Part shown: positions 32,043-39,978 of the stretch, piece after piece
How positions within the stretch are numbered: the first letter of the stretch is position 1
Layout: each line of letters starts with the position of its first letter
Source: Archaeoglobaceae archaeon
GTDB lineage: Archaea > Halobacteriota > Archaeoglobi > Archaeoglobales > Archaeoglobaceae
Assembly: GCA_030153385.1 (NCBI GenBank)
Contig: JASKJN010000008.1
Coordinates: forward strand, 1 to 39,978
Direction of reading: 5' to 3'
Length of the DNA: 39,978 nucleotides
Translations under genes and position numbers: made by a program
The notes under the pieces: model-generated
What the model saw: the letters and a program-made list of their open reading frames with translations, nothing else
What the model was told of the DNA's origin: nothing
Databases searched by the model: none

Positions 32043-32462
32043 ATGAAGAGAAAGGTTAAGGCATGTATTTTGGTTGATGAAGATGTCTGGATTGAGTTCA
32101 AAAAGTACGTTCTTTCCAAGCATAGGAAATTGTACGGCTATGTTGGCTACGAGCTGTCAGAAGCGATAAAAAGATATCTGGAGAATTTTAGCGATTCCAA
32201 GGTTGAGAAGATGAATCCCAGACCCAAACATTTCAAGCTCTTGGTCTGGCTGGCGGAAAGGGATAAAGTTACGCATTCTGAATTAAAGGAGTTCATAAAC
32301 ATTAACTTTGGGGTAGATCCAAGAACAGAAAGGAAGTATTTCAACTATCTGACGGAATTCGGTTATCTGATCCCTTCTGAAGCAGAGCATGGCGATGAGC
32401 AGATATTCAAGGTTAACTCGGAAGCGGTAAAGAAGTTCTTAGAGAAGTTGAACTCAAAGTGA
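32043..32462 (+). CDS. DNA-binding protein B: shorter paralogue of the preceding gene
   Basis: A 139-residue protein (ATG 32043, with AAGGAGGTG ending 7-8 bp upstream). Residues 1-50 (CILVDEDVWIEFKKYVLSKH, ELSEAIKRYLENF) and 60-110 (FKLLVWLAERDKVTHSELKE, INFGVDPRTERKYFNYLTEF) match the neighbouring protein block by block, including YVLSK, NFGxDxRTExKY and the hydrophobic spacing. It lacks the third domain. It starts 27 bp after the first paralogue ends, so both are on one transcript. The tandem pair arose by duplication and divergence. The iteron array starts 48 bp beyond its stop. Confidence 0.68.
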   Translation: MKRKVKACILVDEDVWIEFKKYVLSKHRKLYGYVGYELSEAIKRYLENFSDSKVEKMNPRPKHFKLLVWLAERDKVTHSELKEFININFGVDPRTERKYFNYLTEFGYLIPSEAEHGDEQIFKVNSEAVKKFLEKLNSK

Positions 32463-32468
32463 TTAGAG

Positions 32469-32487
32469 TTCTTTTTATTTTTTATTC
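32469..32487 (+). terminator. T-rich terminator candidate
   Basis: A run of thymines (TTCTTTTTATTTTTTATTC) starts six bases after the paralogue B stop, the usual form of an archaeal intrinsic terminator. Confidence 0.4.
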
Positions 32488-32510
32488 AAACTGACATCAG
32501 CTGGAATGTT

Positions 32511-32785
32511 GATCCGAGTTAGAGCCGGATAAATCCGAGCTGTCGGATTGAGATCCGAGTAGGATGTTAATCCGGGCAATAGAGCTGGATCCAAGTTATC
32601 GGACTGTAAATCCGAGTCTGATTCAAATCAAATCAGAGTTAAATCCGATCTGATACTCGGATCTACAATCCGATAGCTCAGATTTACTTTGGGATTCAAA
32701 ATCGAATCTAATCCAAATCCGAGTAAAGTCAACTCGGATCAACTTTAGAAGTTACATTCTCAGTCCCAAATTGCGAAATCGGATA
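32511..32785. repeat. Iteron-like array of ATCCGAGT repeats in both orientations
   Basis: Core ATCCGAG(T/C) occurs at 32512, 32533, 32553, 32610 and 32717, with one-base variants at 32570 (ATCCGGG), 32589 (ATCCAAG), 32643 and 32669 (ATCCGAT). Reverse copies (ACTCGGAT, TCGGAT) lie at 32543, 32655, 32732 and 32779. Spacing is about 20 bp for the first four, roughly two helical turns, and then irregular. No hairpin or coding signal explains it. Such arrays next to DNA-binding genes are typical of plasmid replication origins or partition sites. Confidence 0.7.
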
Positions 32786-33150
32786 GGTTATCTTTGAGAT
32801 GGTAAAGGATTCAGAATCGATTAAAACAAGAGATTTGGAAAGTTGAAGGAGGATAAGGAAAATATTGTAAAAGAAGGACTCGTCTGTTGCTTTATACTTA
32901 GAAAGAAGATTTTTGAGTTAGACATTTACAGAAAAAACAATTTTTAAAGTACAGAAGTATATGAGAAACAGAACAAAGCAAAGGAGATCGAGTATAAGAA
33001 ATCCTCTAGAATTGCTCTATTAGCCTATTCAAAGTATGTTTAACTTTATCTAAGTCAAATCGATCAACGTCAGGCAGGAGGTTGAACGAAAAATTTTAAA
33101 AAAATGGATGTTACAGTGTATTGAAATAATTTTGAAAAGAGGGACGAGAA

Positions 33151-36100
33151 ATGGCAGATGACGATGACAGCGAATTAAAGGAAAAATTAAAAGAAAAGCT
33201 TAAGGAGATTTTTCAGTTCGAGAACGAGGATTTGGATTTCGGAATTTACAGAATAATGAACTACAAGCGAAAAGAGATTGAAGAATTTATTGAAAAAAAG
33301 TTAATTGATGAAATCAAAAAACAATTAAATCAGCTAAGTGAAGATAAAAGAAAAGAGATAGAAGAAAAATTAAATAAAATCTCTTCAAAAAATGGGGTTA
33401 AAAAATATCTTGAAGCGTTACAGAAAGAAGATACGGAAAGAGCGAAGATTTATAGAGAGGATTTTAAAGAAGACATAGAAGAATATGAAAAGTTGAAAAA
33501 GCAATTAGAAGAAGTTAAAATTTCAGAGGAATTAGAAAAAGAAATTTACAATCATTTAATTAATTTCTTCTCAAGATATTATGATGAAGGAGACTTCATA
33601 AGCATGAGAAGGTATGGAAAAAATGAGAGATATGTTGTCCCATATAATGGAGAGGAGATTTTGCTTTATTGGGCAAATAAAGATCAATATTACATAAAAA
33701 CTACTGAATACTTCAGGAAGTACACTTTCAAGGTTAATGGTAACTTGACCGTTAATTTCAGAGTTGTAGAGGCAGAAGAAGAGAAGGGAAATATCAAATC
33801 ACCTGAAAAGAAGTTCTTTGTTTTAAATGAGAAGGTTTTTGATTTTGATGAAATAAAGAAAGAGTTGAACATTTATTTTGAGTATAGAGGTTTAACAGAA
33901 GAAGAGGTTGAAAAATATAAGCACGGGCAGTCCCCATCCCAAGATAAAATAAATGAAGAAATAATACATCGTTTGAAGGAAAAACTCCCAGAAAATAGCC
34001 CAGCAAGATTAATCTTTGAGAATAAAAACGGGAAAACACTTATTGAAAAGCATCTTTACAGATATACGAGGAGAAATACGACAGATTACTTCATTCATAA
34101 GGATTTGAAAGGATTCTTGGAAAGAGAACTGGATTTCTACATCAAGAATGAGTTTTTGAATTTAGATGATTTAGGGGTTTTAGAGAAAAGCGAGTATTTT
34201 GACAAGCTAAGACTATACTTGATTGGTGCCAATGTTTTCAGGAATATTGCTTTAACAATAATCGAATTTTTAGCACAGATTGAAAACTTCCAGAAGAAAA
34301 TTTGGGAGAAAAAGAAGTTCGTTATTGAGACTCATTATGTAATCACTTTAGACAAGATTAAGGAGTATGCAGGAGAGGAGTTCTTGGAGAGAATCGTTGA
34401 TGAGATTTTGAACAATGAAAAGCAACTGGCAGAGTGGAAAGAGTTATTCGGGATAGAAGTTAAGAAAAAAGCGGATTTAATTGAAAAAAATACTCTTGAT
34501 GGAAATGAATGGAAAAAGCTGCCAGTTGATACGAGACATTTTGATGAAGACTTTAAATGGAGGCTACTAACTGCTTTAACCAAAAACAAAAATTTGGATG
34601 AGATTCTGGATGGGGTTTTGATAAAAAGTGAGAACTTCCAGGCGTTGAACTTACTTCTGAACAAGTACTATGAGAAAGTTCAGACGATATACATTGATCC
34701 ACCGTTTAACAAAGAGCAGGAAGCAGACTATCTTTACAAGGTAGGTTATAAGGACTCCACTTGGGCAACAATGCTTGAGAATAGAATAAGATTAGCAAAA
34801 GATTTGTTGAGTGAAAGAGGAAGTATTTTTGTTAGATGCGATTACAACGGAAACTGGATAGTAAGACCTTTGATGGATGAGATTTTTGGAAAGGAGAATT
34901 TTAGGAATGAGATAGTAGTCTCTAGAACAAAAACTGCTTTCTATCTTTATGCACCACCAGCCAACCCAAAAAATTTAAGTCCAATTTACGATAATATTTA
35001 CTGGTATTCTAAAACAGCCTCTTCCACTTTCTCAAACTTACGAAAAGGAATTACACCAGAGAAAAAAGATGCTTATTGGAAAGATTTCAAAACATTCTAC
35101 CCAAGAGAAGAATATAGATACGAATTATTAGGTATTATGCCTGAAGAGGGATGTAGTTGGATGTGGAAACAGGAGGAAGCAATAAAAGCAGCTGAAAACT
35201 ATCAATATTACAAGAGGGAGATCGAACCCAAAGGTATCTCTTTAGAGGAGTATTGGCTTCAGACTGGTAGGAAGCTCAAGTTCATAAAAAAAGAAGGGAA
35301 TACAATAAAATACTGGGTGCCTCCCATCAAGCCTCTTTCTCACAATATTTGGACTGACATTGAAGGATACGCTAGAGGATGGGGTTTCAAAACCGAAAAC
35401 TCCGAAATCCTTCTAAAACGCGTCATAGAATCTACATCCGACGAAGGAGATTTAGTTATGGACTTTTTCCTTGGTTCAGGCACAACGACAGCGGTAGCCC
35501 ATAAGCTCAGAAGAAAATGGATTGGTGTTGAGATGGGAGAACATTTCTGGACTGTCGTTTTACCGAGAATGAAGAAAGTTTTAGCTTATGATAAAACCGG
35601 AATTTCAAAAGAAGATGATGTCAAAGAAAGATACAACGAAAAAACTGCAGGAGGCTTTTTCAAATATCACCTCTTAGAACAATATGAAGATGCCTTGGAG
35701 AATATCGAATTTGAAAGACTGCAAAAAGAACTCTACGAGTTCTTCGATTACTTCGTCAAATACATGCTCGAATGGGAGACAAAGAATAGTAGCACGTTCC
35801 TTAACATAGATAAGATGGAAGATCCATTTAGCTATAAGCTGAAATTCATTGAGAACTATCAGCAGAAGATAGTGAACGTTGATCTGGTAGAGACATTCAA
35901 TTACCTTCTTGGTTTGAAAGTAGATAAATACAAAGTATTGTATGAAAACGGAAGGAAATATGTGTTTGTCTTTGGAGAGAAAGACGGTAAAAGGGTTTCT
36001 GTTGTTTGGAGAAGCATAGAAGATATTGACTTCGAAAAGGATAGGGAGATTATTGAGAAGACTATTAGAGAATCCAATCCAGATGAGATTTACATTAGTG

Positions 36101-36174
36101 GGGAAGCTTTGATTAAAGGATTCAAGCATATAGAGCCCGTATTTAAATCCCTAATGTTTGAAGAAATAAGTTAA
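33151..36174 (+). CDS. mod: Type III restriction-modification methyltransferase (Mod)
   Basis: A 1007-residue adenine-specific DNA methyltransferase of beta-class order. Motif IV is IDPPFN (Asp516-Phe519), the target-recognition region lies between, and motif I is MDFFLGSGTTTAVAHKL (from residue 770) followed by IGVEMGEHF. The N-terminal 480 residues are an extra, lysine/glutamate-rich helical region containing RYYDEGDFISMRRYGKNERY and YFIHKDLKGFLERELDFYIK, far longer than in classic Mod proteins of about 650 residues. The C-terminal 200 residues probably bind Res. A GAGGGA site precedes the ATG; res follows 16 bp later, and the two form the R-M complex in which Mod both methylates and gives sequence specificity. 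Codon use is strongly AT-rich compared with the core genes. Confidence 0.92.
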   Translation: MADDDDSELKEKLKEKLKEIFQFENEDLDFGIYRIMNYKRKEIEEFIEKKLIDEIKKQLNQLSEDKRKEIEEKLNKISSKNGVKKYLEALQKEDTERAKIYREDFKEDIEEYEKLKKQLEEVKISEELEKEIYNHLINFFSRYYDEGDFISMRRYGKNERYVVPYNGEEILLYWANKDQYYIKTTEYFRKYTFKVNGNLTVNFRVVEAEEEKGNIKSPEKKFFVLNEKVFDFDEIKKELNIYFEYRGLTEEEVEKYKHGQSPSQDKINEEIIHRLKEKLPENSPARLIFENKNGKTLIEKHLYRYTRRNTTDYFIHKDLKGFLERELDFYIKNEFLNLDDLGVLEKSEYFDKLRLYLIGANVFRNIALTIIEFLAQIENFQKKIWEKKKFVIETHYVITLDKIKEYAGEEFLERIVDEILNNEKQLAEWKELFGIEVKKKADLIEKNTLDGNEWKKLPVDTRHFDEDFKWRLLTALTKNKNLDEILDGVLIKSENFQALNLLLNKYYEKVQTIYIDPPFNKEQEADYLYKVGYKDSTWATMLENRIRLAKDLLSERGSIFVRCDYNGNWIVRPLMDEIFGKENFRNEIVVSRTKTAFYLYAPPANPKNLSPIYDNIYWYSKTASSTFSNLRKGITPEKKDAYWKDFKTFYPREEYRYELLGIMPEEGCSWMWKQEEAIKAAENYQYYKREIEPKGISLEEYWLQTGRKLKFIKKEGNTIKYWVPPIKPLSHNIWTDIEGYARGWGFKTENSEILLKRVIESTSDEGDLVMDFFLGSGTTTAVAHKLRRKWIGVEMGEHFWTVVLPRMKKVLAYDKTGISKEDDVKERYNEKTAGGFFKYHLLEQYEDALENIEFERLQKELYEFFDYFVKYMLEWETKNSSTFLNIDKMEDPFSYKLKFIENYQQKIVNVDLVETFNYLLGLKVDKYKVLYENGRKYVFVFGEKDGKRVSVVWRSIEDIDFEKDREIIEKTIRESNPDEIYISGEALIKGFKHIEPVFKSLMFEEIS

Positions 36175-36190
36175 AAGAAGGGGGATAAAA

Positions 36191-39100
36191 ATGGTGCTGG
36201 AACTCGAAAAACACCTTGTACTGAATAAATACTTCCTAAATCTCTTTGGTTTTGAAGACTTCAACGAATTAAGAGAGAAACTAAAAGATACTCAGGAAGG
36301 ATACGACTCCACAGGTAGAAGTTATTTTGTAGACGTTTTAATAGGTTTAAAACCTGAACCTGAATGGAAGAACTTACTTCTAAGATATGATGAAGCGATA
36401 AAAGAGTATGTTGAAAGACTAAGACAGAATAGAAGACAACCTAGTTTGAATCTTAAGTACTTCCAGTATTTAGCAGTTTTATTTGCAGAGATATTTCTAG
36501 ATAAATACTATAACGAAAGAGATAGATTCCTGAAGGAACTTAATGAGTTTTTGGAAAAATTCAACTCCAAAAACAGTAGCAAAAATAAAATTAATCCTTT
36601 CACAGAAAAGGATCTCAAAAAACTTGCTTTCTGGATGGCTACTGGAAGTGGAAAAACTCTTATAATGCACATAAACTACTGGCAGATTTTAAAGTACTCT
36701 AAAAACAATTGGGATAATATTATCCTTATAACTCCAAATGAGGGATTATCGAAACAGCATTACGAGGAACTGAAGTTAAGTGGAATTCCTTGCAAGCTAT
36801 ACGACGGAAATATAGATAGCCTAAAAACAAGAAATGGCGAAATTCTAATCATAGACATCCACAAGTTAACAAAAGAAAAAACTGGGGAAGGCATAAGTGT
36901 TGATATTTCATATTTTGATGGCAAAAATCTGGTTTTTATCGATGAGGGGCATAAAGGGCAAAGAACAGAAGAACAGAAATGGAAAAAGTTAAGGGAAGAG
37001 ATTGGAAAGGATGGATTTCTGTTCGAGTATTCAGCAACTTTTGGACAAGTTATCGGAAGAAATAAAGATCTGCTTGAAGAGTATGCAAAAGCAATAATCT
37101 TTGATTATTCATACAAATACTTTTACACAGATGGATATGGAAAAGATTTCTACGTTTATAACATTAGAGAGGACGCTTATACAGAAACTCAAAGAGATTT
37201 ACTGCTTACAGCGGGGCTTCTGTCATTTTACGAGCAGTTAATAGTATTCGAAGAACATAAAGAAGATCTAAGAGAGTATAATGTAGAGAAACCGTTATGG
37301 ATTTTTGTAGGAAGCAAAGTTTCTGGTAAGGGTATCAACTCTGATGTGGTTAGAGTAATTCAGTTTTTAGATGAGATATTAAGAGACGAAAATCACTTGA
37401 AAGAAAATATTGAGAAGATAATTAACGGAGAATCGGGACTCATAGATAAAGACGGAAACGACATTTTCAGAGGCAAATTTGAATTTATAAGAGGAAAACA
37501 AATTAACGAGATCGTTGAAGATATTTATCTAAAAGTTTTTGGTGGTAAAGGCAGATTAGAAATTTACGAAATAAAGAATGCTGAAGGAGAATTGGGACTT
37601 AAAACGACTACAGGAGAAAAATATTTTGGTGTTGTTAACGTAGGTGATATACAGGAGTTAAAAAAATTGATCAAAGAATTGGAAATCGAAGTTAAAGACG
37701 ATCATTTCAGCCAATCGCTATTTTTTGGAATAAATGAGAGTAATTCTCGTGTAAACATTTTAATTGGTTCTAAAAAATTTATTGAGGGTTGGAACTCTTG
37801 GAGAGTTTCAAATATGTGTCTGATAAACATGGGGAAAGGTGAGGGACCTCAAATCATTCAGCTTTTCGGTAGGGGCGTAAGGTTAAAGGGAAAGAATTAT
37901 TCACTAAAACGAGAAGAAGCTTCTGATTATAAACTAAAATTGTTGCAAACCCTTTTTATTTTCGGATTAAATGCGGATTACATAAAGGCATTTCTCGAGA
38001 CAATAAATAAGGAAGATGTGAATTATAGAGAGATTGCAATACCAATAAAATTCAACAGACCAGAAGCATGGGAGGAGAAAATTTATACAATTAAAACCAA
38101 AGAAGAGTTTGATTTTCTAAAACATCCTTTAAAGCTGGATTTTGACGAAAACATTTTGAAAAACATCAGAATAGACTTGAGACCAAAAATTACAATTGCA
38201 CATGGCTTAGAAGTGCAGAAAGCGGATACCGTTACCGATGAAGTAGACATACCGGACAAATACTTTGAATTGCTCAACTGGGATTCGATTTATTTAGAGA
38301 TTTTGAACTACAAAATCACTAAGGGGATGTTCAATTTAATAGTGGATAAGGAAATCATCAAAAAAATAGCAACTTCAAAGAAATACAAGATATCAATTGC
38401 TGAATCTCTGGGATTAAAAATTGAATATAATGGAAATAAACATTTATTGAGGATAGTTTCTTTTGATGGGATTAAAAAATTGCACAATTTGGTTTTACTC
38501 GTTTTGAAAGATTACATTCAGAAATTCTACAGACGGGAGGAGAAAAAGAAAACTATGGACTACCTGGAGGTAGAGCCTCTGAGAAGAGAACATTCTGATA
38601 TGTTTCCGAAAGATATCATTATCAAAATTCCGATGGAAATGGTAAATGATATAAAAGAAGTTATGGAACAGCTCGAGAAATATAATGCTGGAGAGCTTTC
38701 AAGCAAGTGGAAAGCAGGGGATTATTTCCTACTACATCTTGACAACCACCTATACACACCGCTGGTAATATGGCAAAAAAACAAGGAAGAAATAAAATCA
38801 GTCCCTGTAAAATTAAATAAAGGAGAAACAAAATTCGTAAAAGATTTAAGAGAATTCTTAAATAAAAATAAAAGTTTGTTTAAGGATATGGATATTTTCC
38901 TGCTCAGGAATCTTTCAAGAAGGGGGGTAGGGTTTTTCATAAGTTCTGGATTTTATCCAGATTTTATTATATGGATTAAAAAAGATAACAAGCAAAATAT
39001 GATTTTTGTAGATCCAAAAGGCATTAGAAATCTCGGGAATTTTAACGATGATAAAATCAGATTTTGCACCTCAGATATAAGGGAAATAGAGAAAAAGGTA

Positions 39101-39298
39101 AATGATGAGTTAAATAAAGAACGGAAATCAGAGATTTTAAAAATGGACGCATTTATTGTATCTGTATCTTCCTATGATGATATTAAAAAGACTTTTGGAG
39201 AAGGTAGTCACACAAAAGAAGACTTCGAAAAACGCAACATACTATTCCAAGAGGACGAAAAATATATTGAAAAAATCTTTGAAAAAGTGGCTTTCTAA
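36191..39298 (+). CDS. res: Type III restriction endonuclease subunit (Res)
   Basis: A 1035-residue SF2 translocase-nuclease. Helicase motif I is MATGSGKT (Lys155), motif II is the family-specific DEGH (251-254), and motif VI is QLFGRGVR (557-564), with KKFIEGWNSWRVSNMCLINM preceding it. The C-terminal nuclease shows the PD-(D/E)xK pattern: YPDFIIW (Asp924) and IFVDPKG (Asp941, Lys943). All catalytic elements are intact, so the enzyme appears functional. It would cut DNA at unmethylated sites recognised through Mod after ATP-driven movement. The ATG at 36191 lies 16 bp after the mod stop with a GGGGG-type ribosome site. AT-rich codon use matches mod and supports joint acquisition. Confidence 0.93.
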   Translation: MVLELEKHLVLNKYFLNLFGFEDFNELREKLKDTQEGYDSTGRSYFVDVLIGLKPEPEWKNLLLRYDEAIKEYVERLRQNRRQPSLNLKYFQYLAVLFAEIFLDKYYNERDRFLKELNEFLEKFNSKNSSKNKINPFTEKDLKKLAFWMATGSGKTLIMHINYWQILKYSKNNWDNIILITPNEGLSKQHYEELKLSGIPCKLYDGNIDSLKTRNGEILIIDIHKLTKEKTGEGISVDISYFDGKNLVFIDEGHKGQRTEEQKWKKLREEIGKDGFLFEYSATFGQVIGRNKDLLEEYAKAIIFDYSYKYFYTDGYGKDFYVYNIREDAYTETQRDLLLTAGLLSFYEQLIVFEEHKEDLREYNVEKPLWIFVGSKVSGKGINSDVVRVIQFLDEILRDENHLKENIEKIINGESGLIDKDGNDIFRGKFEFIRGKQINEIVEDIYLKVFGGKGRLEIYEIKNAEGELGLKTTTGEKYFGVVNVGDIQELKKLIKELEIEVKDDHFSQSLFFGINESNSRVNILIGSKKFIEGWNSWRVSNMCLINMGKGEGPQIIQLFGRGVRLKGKNYSLKREEASDYKLKLLQTLFIFGLNADYIKAFLETINKEDVNYREIAIPIKFNRPEAWEEKIYTIKTKEEFDFLKHPLKLDFDENILKNIRIDLRPKITIAHGLEVQKADTVTDEVDIPDKYFELLNWDSIYLEILNYKITKGMFNLIVDKEIIKKIATSKKYKISIAESLGLKIEYNGNKHLLRIVSFDGIKKLHNLVLLVLKDYIQKFYRREEKKKTMDYLEVEPLRREHSDMFPKDIIIKIPMEMVNDIKEVMEQLEKYNAGELSSKWKAGDYFLLHLDNHLYTPLVIWQKNKEEIKSVPVKLNKGETKFVKDLREFLNKNKSLFKDMDIFLLRNLSRRGVGFFISSGFYPDFIIWIKKDNKQNMIFVDPKGIRNLGNFNDDKIRFCTSDIREIEKKVNDELNKERKSEILKMDAFIVSVSSYDDIKKTFGEGSHTKEDFEKRNILFQEDEKYIEKIFEKVAF

Positions 39299-39388
39299 AA
39301 AATAATGAGATCTGGAAGAAGCTGAGAAGTGTAAAATGAAACAACAAAATTTATCAATAAGTTTTTTGGAAATAAAGCTGGTGATCAG

Positions 39389-39823
39389 ATGGGATACTGG
39401 CTCTGCATAACAACTGAGGAGAACTGGAAGGTGATTAAGGAGAAGAATGTTTTTGGTGTTCCAGAAAGGCACAAGAATACTATTGCTAAAGTTAAACCGG
39501 GCGACAAGCTTCTAATCTATCTGAAACAGGAAAATATTGGAGATGAAGTTAAACCTTCAAGGATAGTTGCTGTTTATGAAGCGGCTTCAGAAGCTTTTAA
39601 AGACTCTTTAAGGATCTTCAAAACTCCTAAAGGAATGGGGAACAAAAGCTTTCCTTTTCGCATAAACCTCAAGCCTGTGAAAATCTTTGAAAAGCCAGTT
39701 GAATTCAAACCGCTTATTCCTAAGCTTAAGTTCATAAAGAACAAGAAAAAATGGACTGGGCATTTAATGGGAAAGGCGATTAGAGAAATACCTGAAGAGG
39801 ACTTTAAGTTAATCGTTGGATAG
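39389..39823 (+). CDS. EVE domain protein
   Basis: A 144-residue single-domain protein of the EVE/PUA-like fold, which binds modified bases. The start [20 protein letters not shown], the pocket-strand [13 protein letters not shown], and [13 protein letters not shown] and [12 protein letters not shown] follow the EVE pattern, and the end [15 protein letters not shown] matches the C-terminal helix and strand. EVE proteins are often found beside restriction systems and may sense modified DNA. It lies 90 bp after res with a GGTGAT ribosome site, and may belong to the same defence unit as an accessory reader. Confidence 0.85.
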   Translation: MGYWLCITTEENWKVIKEKNVFGVPERHKNTIAKVKPGDKLLIYLKQENIGDEVKPSRIVAVYEAASEAFKDSLRIFKTPKGMGNKSFPFRINLKPVKIFEKPVEFKPLIPKLKFIKNKKKWTGHLMGKAIREIPEEDFKLIVG

Positions 39824-39827
39824 AACT

Positions 39828-39978
39828 ATGGTATTGATAAATGGAATTATAAAATTGCTCGATTTTATTAGCTTTATAGCTTTGAATTCTTGGAGAAAGA
39901 AGAGAATAATTACCTCTACAATAGTCATTATTGGAAGGGTCCTTGCAAATTTTTCCGTTCCACTTATTATCATGCCAA
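39828..39978 (+). CDS. Start of a membrane protein, cut by the window end
   Basis: An open frame of 50 codons from ATG 39828 to the end of the window, only four bases after the EVE stop. It reads MVLINGIIKLLDFISFIALN, then a basic WRKKR and a long hydrophobic stretch (IITSTIVIIGRVLANFSVPL), so it begins with an amphipathic helix and a membrane span. No family can be named from this part. Close spacing suggests co-transcription with the EVE gene. Confidence 0.5.
   Translation, partial: MVLINGIIKLLDFISFIALNSWRKKRIITSTIVIIGRVLANFSVPLIIMP

Larger units (their letters stand above)
32463..33150. other. 688-bp non-coding stretch holding an iteron-like array
   Basis: No credible gene. The left part (32511-32785) is the repeat array listed next. 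The right part (about 32790-33150) is AT-rich with only tiny reading frames, such as a TTG-started frame of about 34 codons near 32840, and presumably includes the mod promoter. Confidence 0.55.

Overview
The window looks like a chromosome segment of a hyperthermophilic euryarchaeon, most likely a member of the Archaeoglobales. The evidence is the archaeal gene set (aTrm56, ribosomal protein S17e, archaeal NAC, archaeal S-adenosylmethionine synthetase, HerA-like ATPase, QueC for archaeosine, Dph6 for diphthamide), a methanofuran-type ATP-grasp ligase, an Archaeoglobus-type alanine dehydrogenase, an FBPase/IMPase next to NAD kinase, TATA boxes about 25 bp before many starts, and a three-hairpin H/ACA guide RNA with kink-turns. 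No 16S rRNA is present, so the genus is inference.

Positions 1-29850 are dense core chromosome. They hold nucleotide, cofactor and amino-acid metabolism (purB, pyrE, mat, an M20 deacylase, nnrDE, dapA, adk, nadK, queC, ala), RNA and protein modification (trm56, dph6, trmI, nac), small regulators, two secreted coiled-coil proteins with a lipoprotein, and tRNA-Gly(UCC) and tRNA-Phe(GAA). Convergent genes often overlap by 10-42 bp. Several starts are better placed as leaderless starts just downstream of a TATA box (9057, 10817, 21458, 22325, 26495).

Two core loci look damaged or recoded. A winged-helix regulator (17348-18082) is open in one frame except for a single in-frame TGA at 17501. A RimK-like ATP-grasp enzyme with its partner RLAN-type domain (19994-21479) is interrupted by a TAA and by a frameshift at a run of five G/C pairs (20627-20631).

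From about 30460 the character changes to an AT-rich accessory region that begins exactly at a tRNA-Lys(CUU) gene. An antisense reading frame runs through that tRNA, as in the N-terminal fragment of an SSV-type integrase split by integration. To its right are a decayed ribbon-helix-helix gene, two tandem paralogous DNA-binding proteins, an array of about a dozen ATCCGAGT-like iterons in both orientations, a complete Type III restriction-modification pair (mod, res), an EVE-domain protein and the start of a membrane protein cut by the window end. I read this as an integrated plasmid or virus-like element carrying a defence cargo; its far end lies outside the window.
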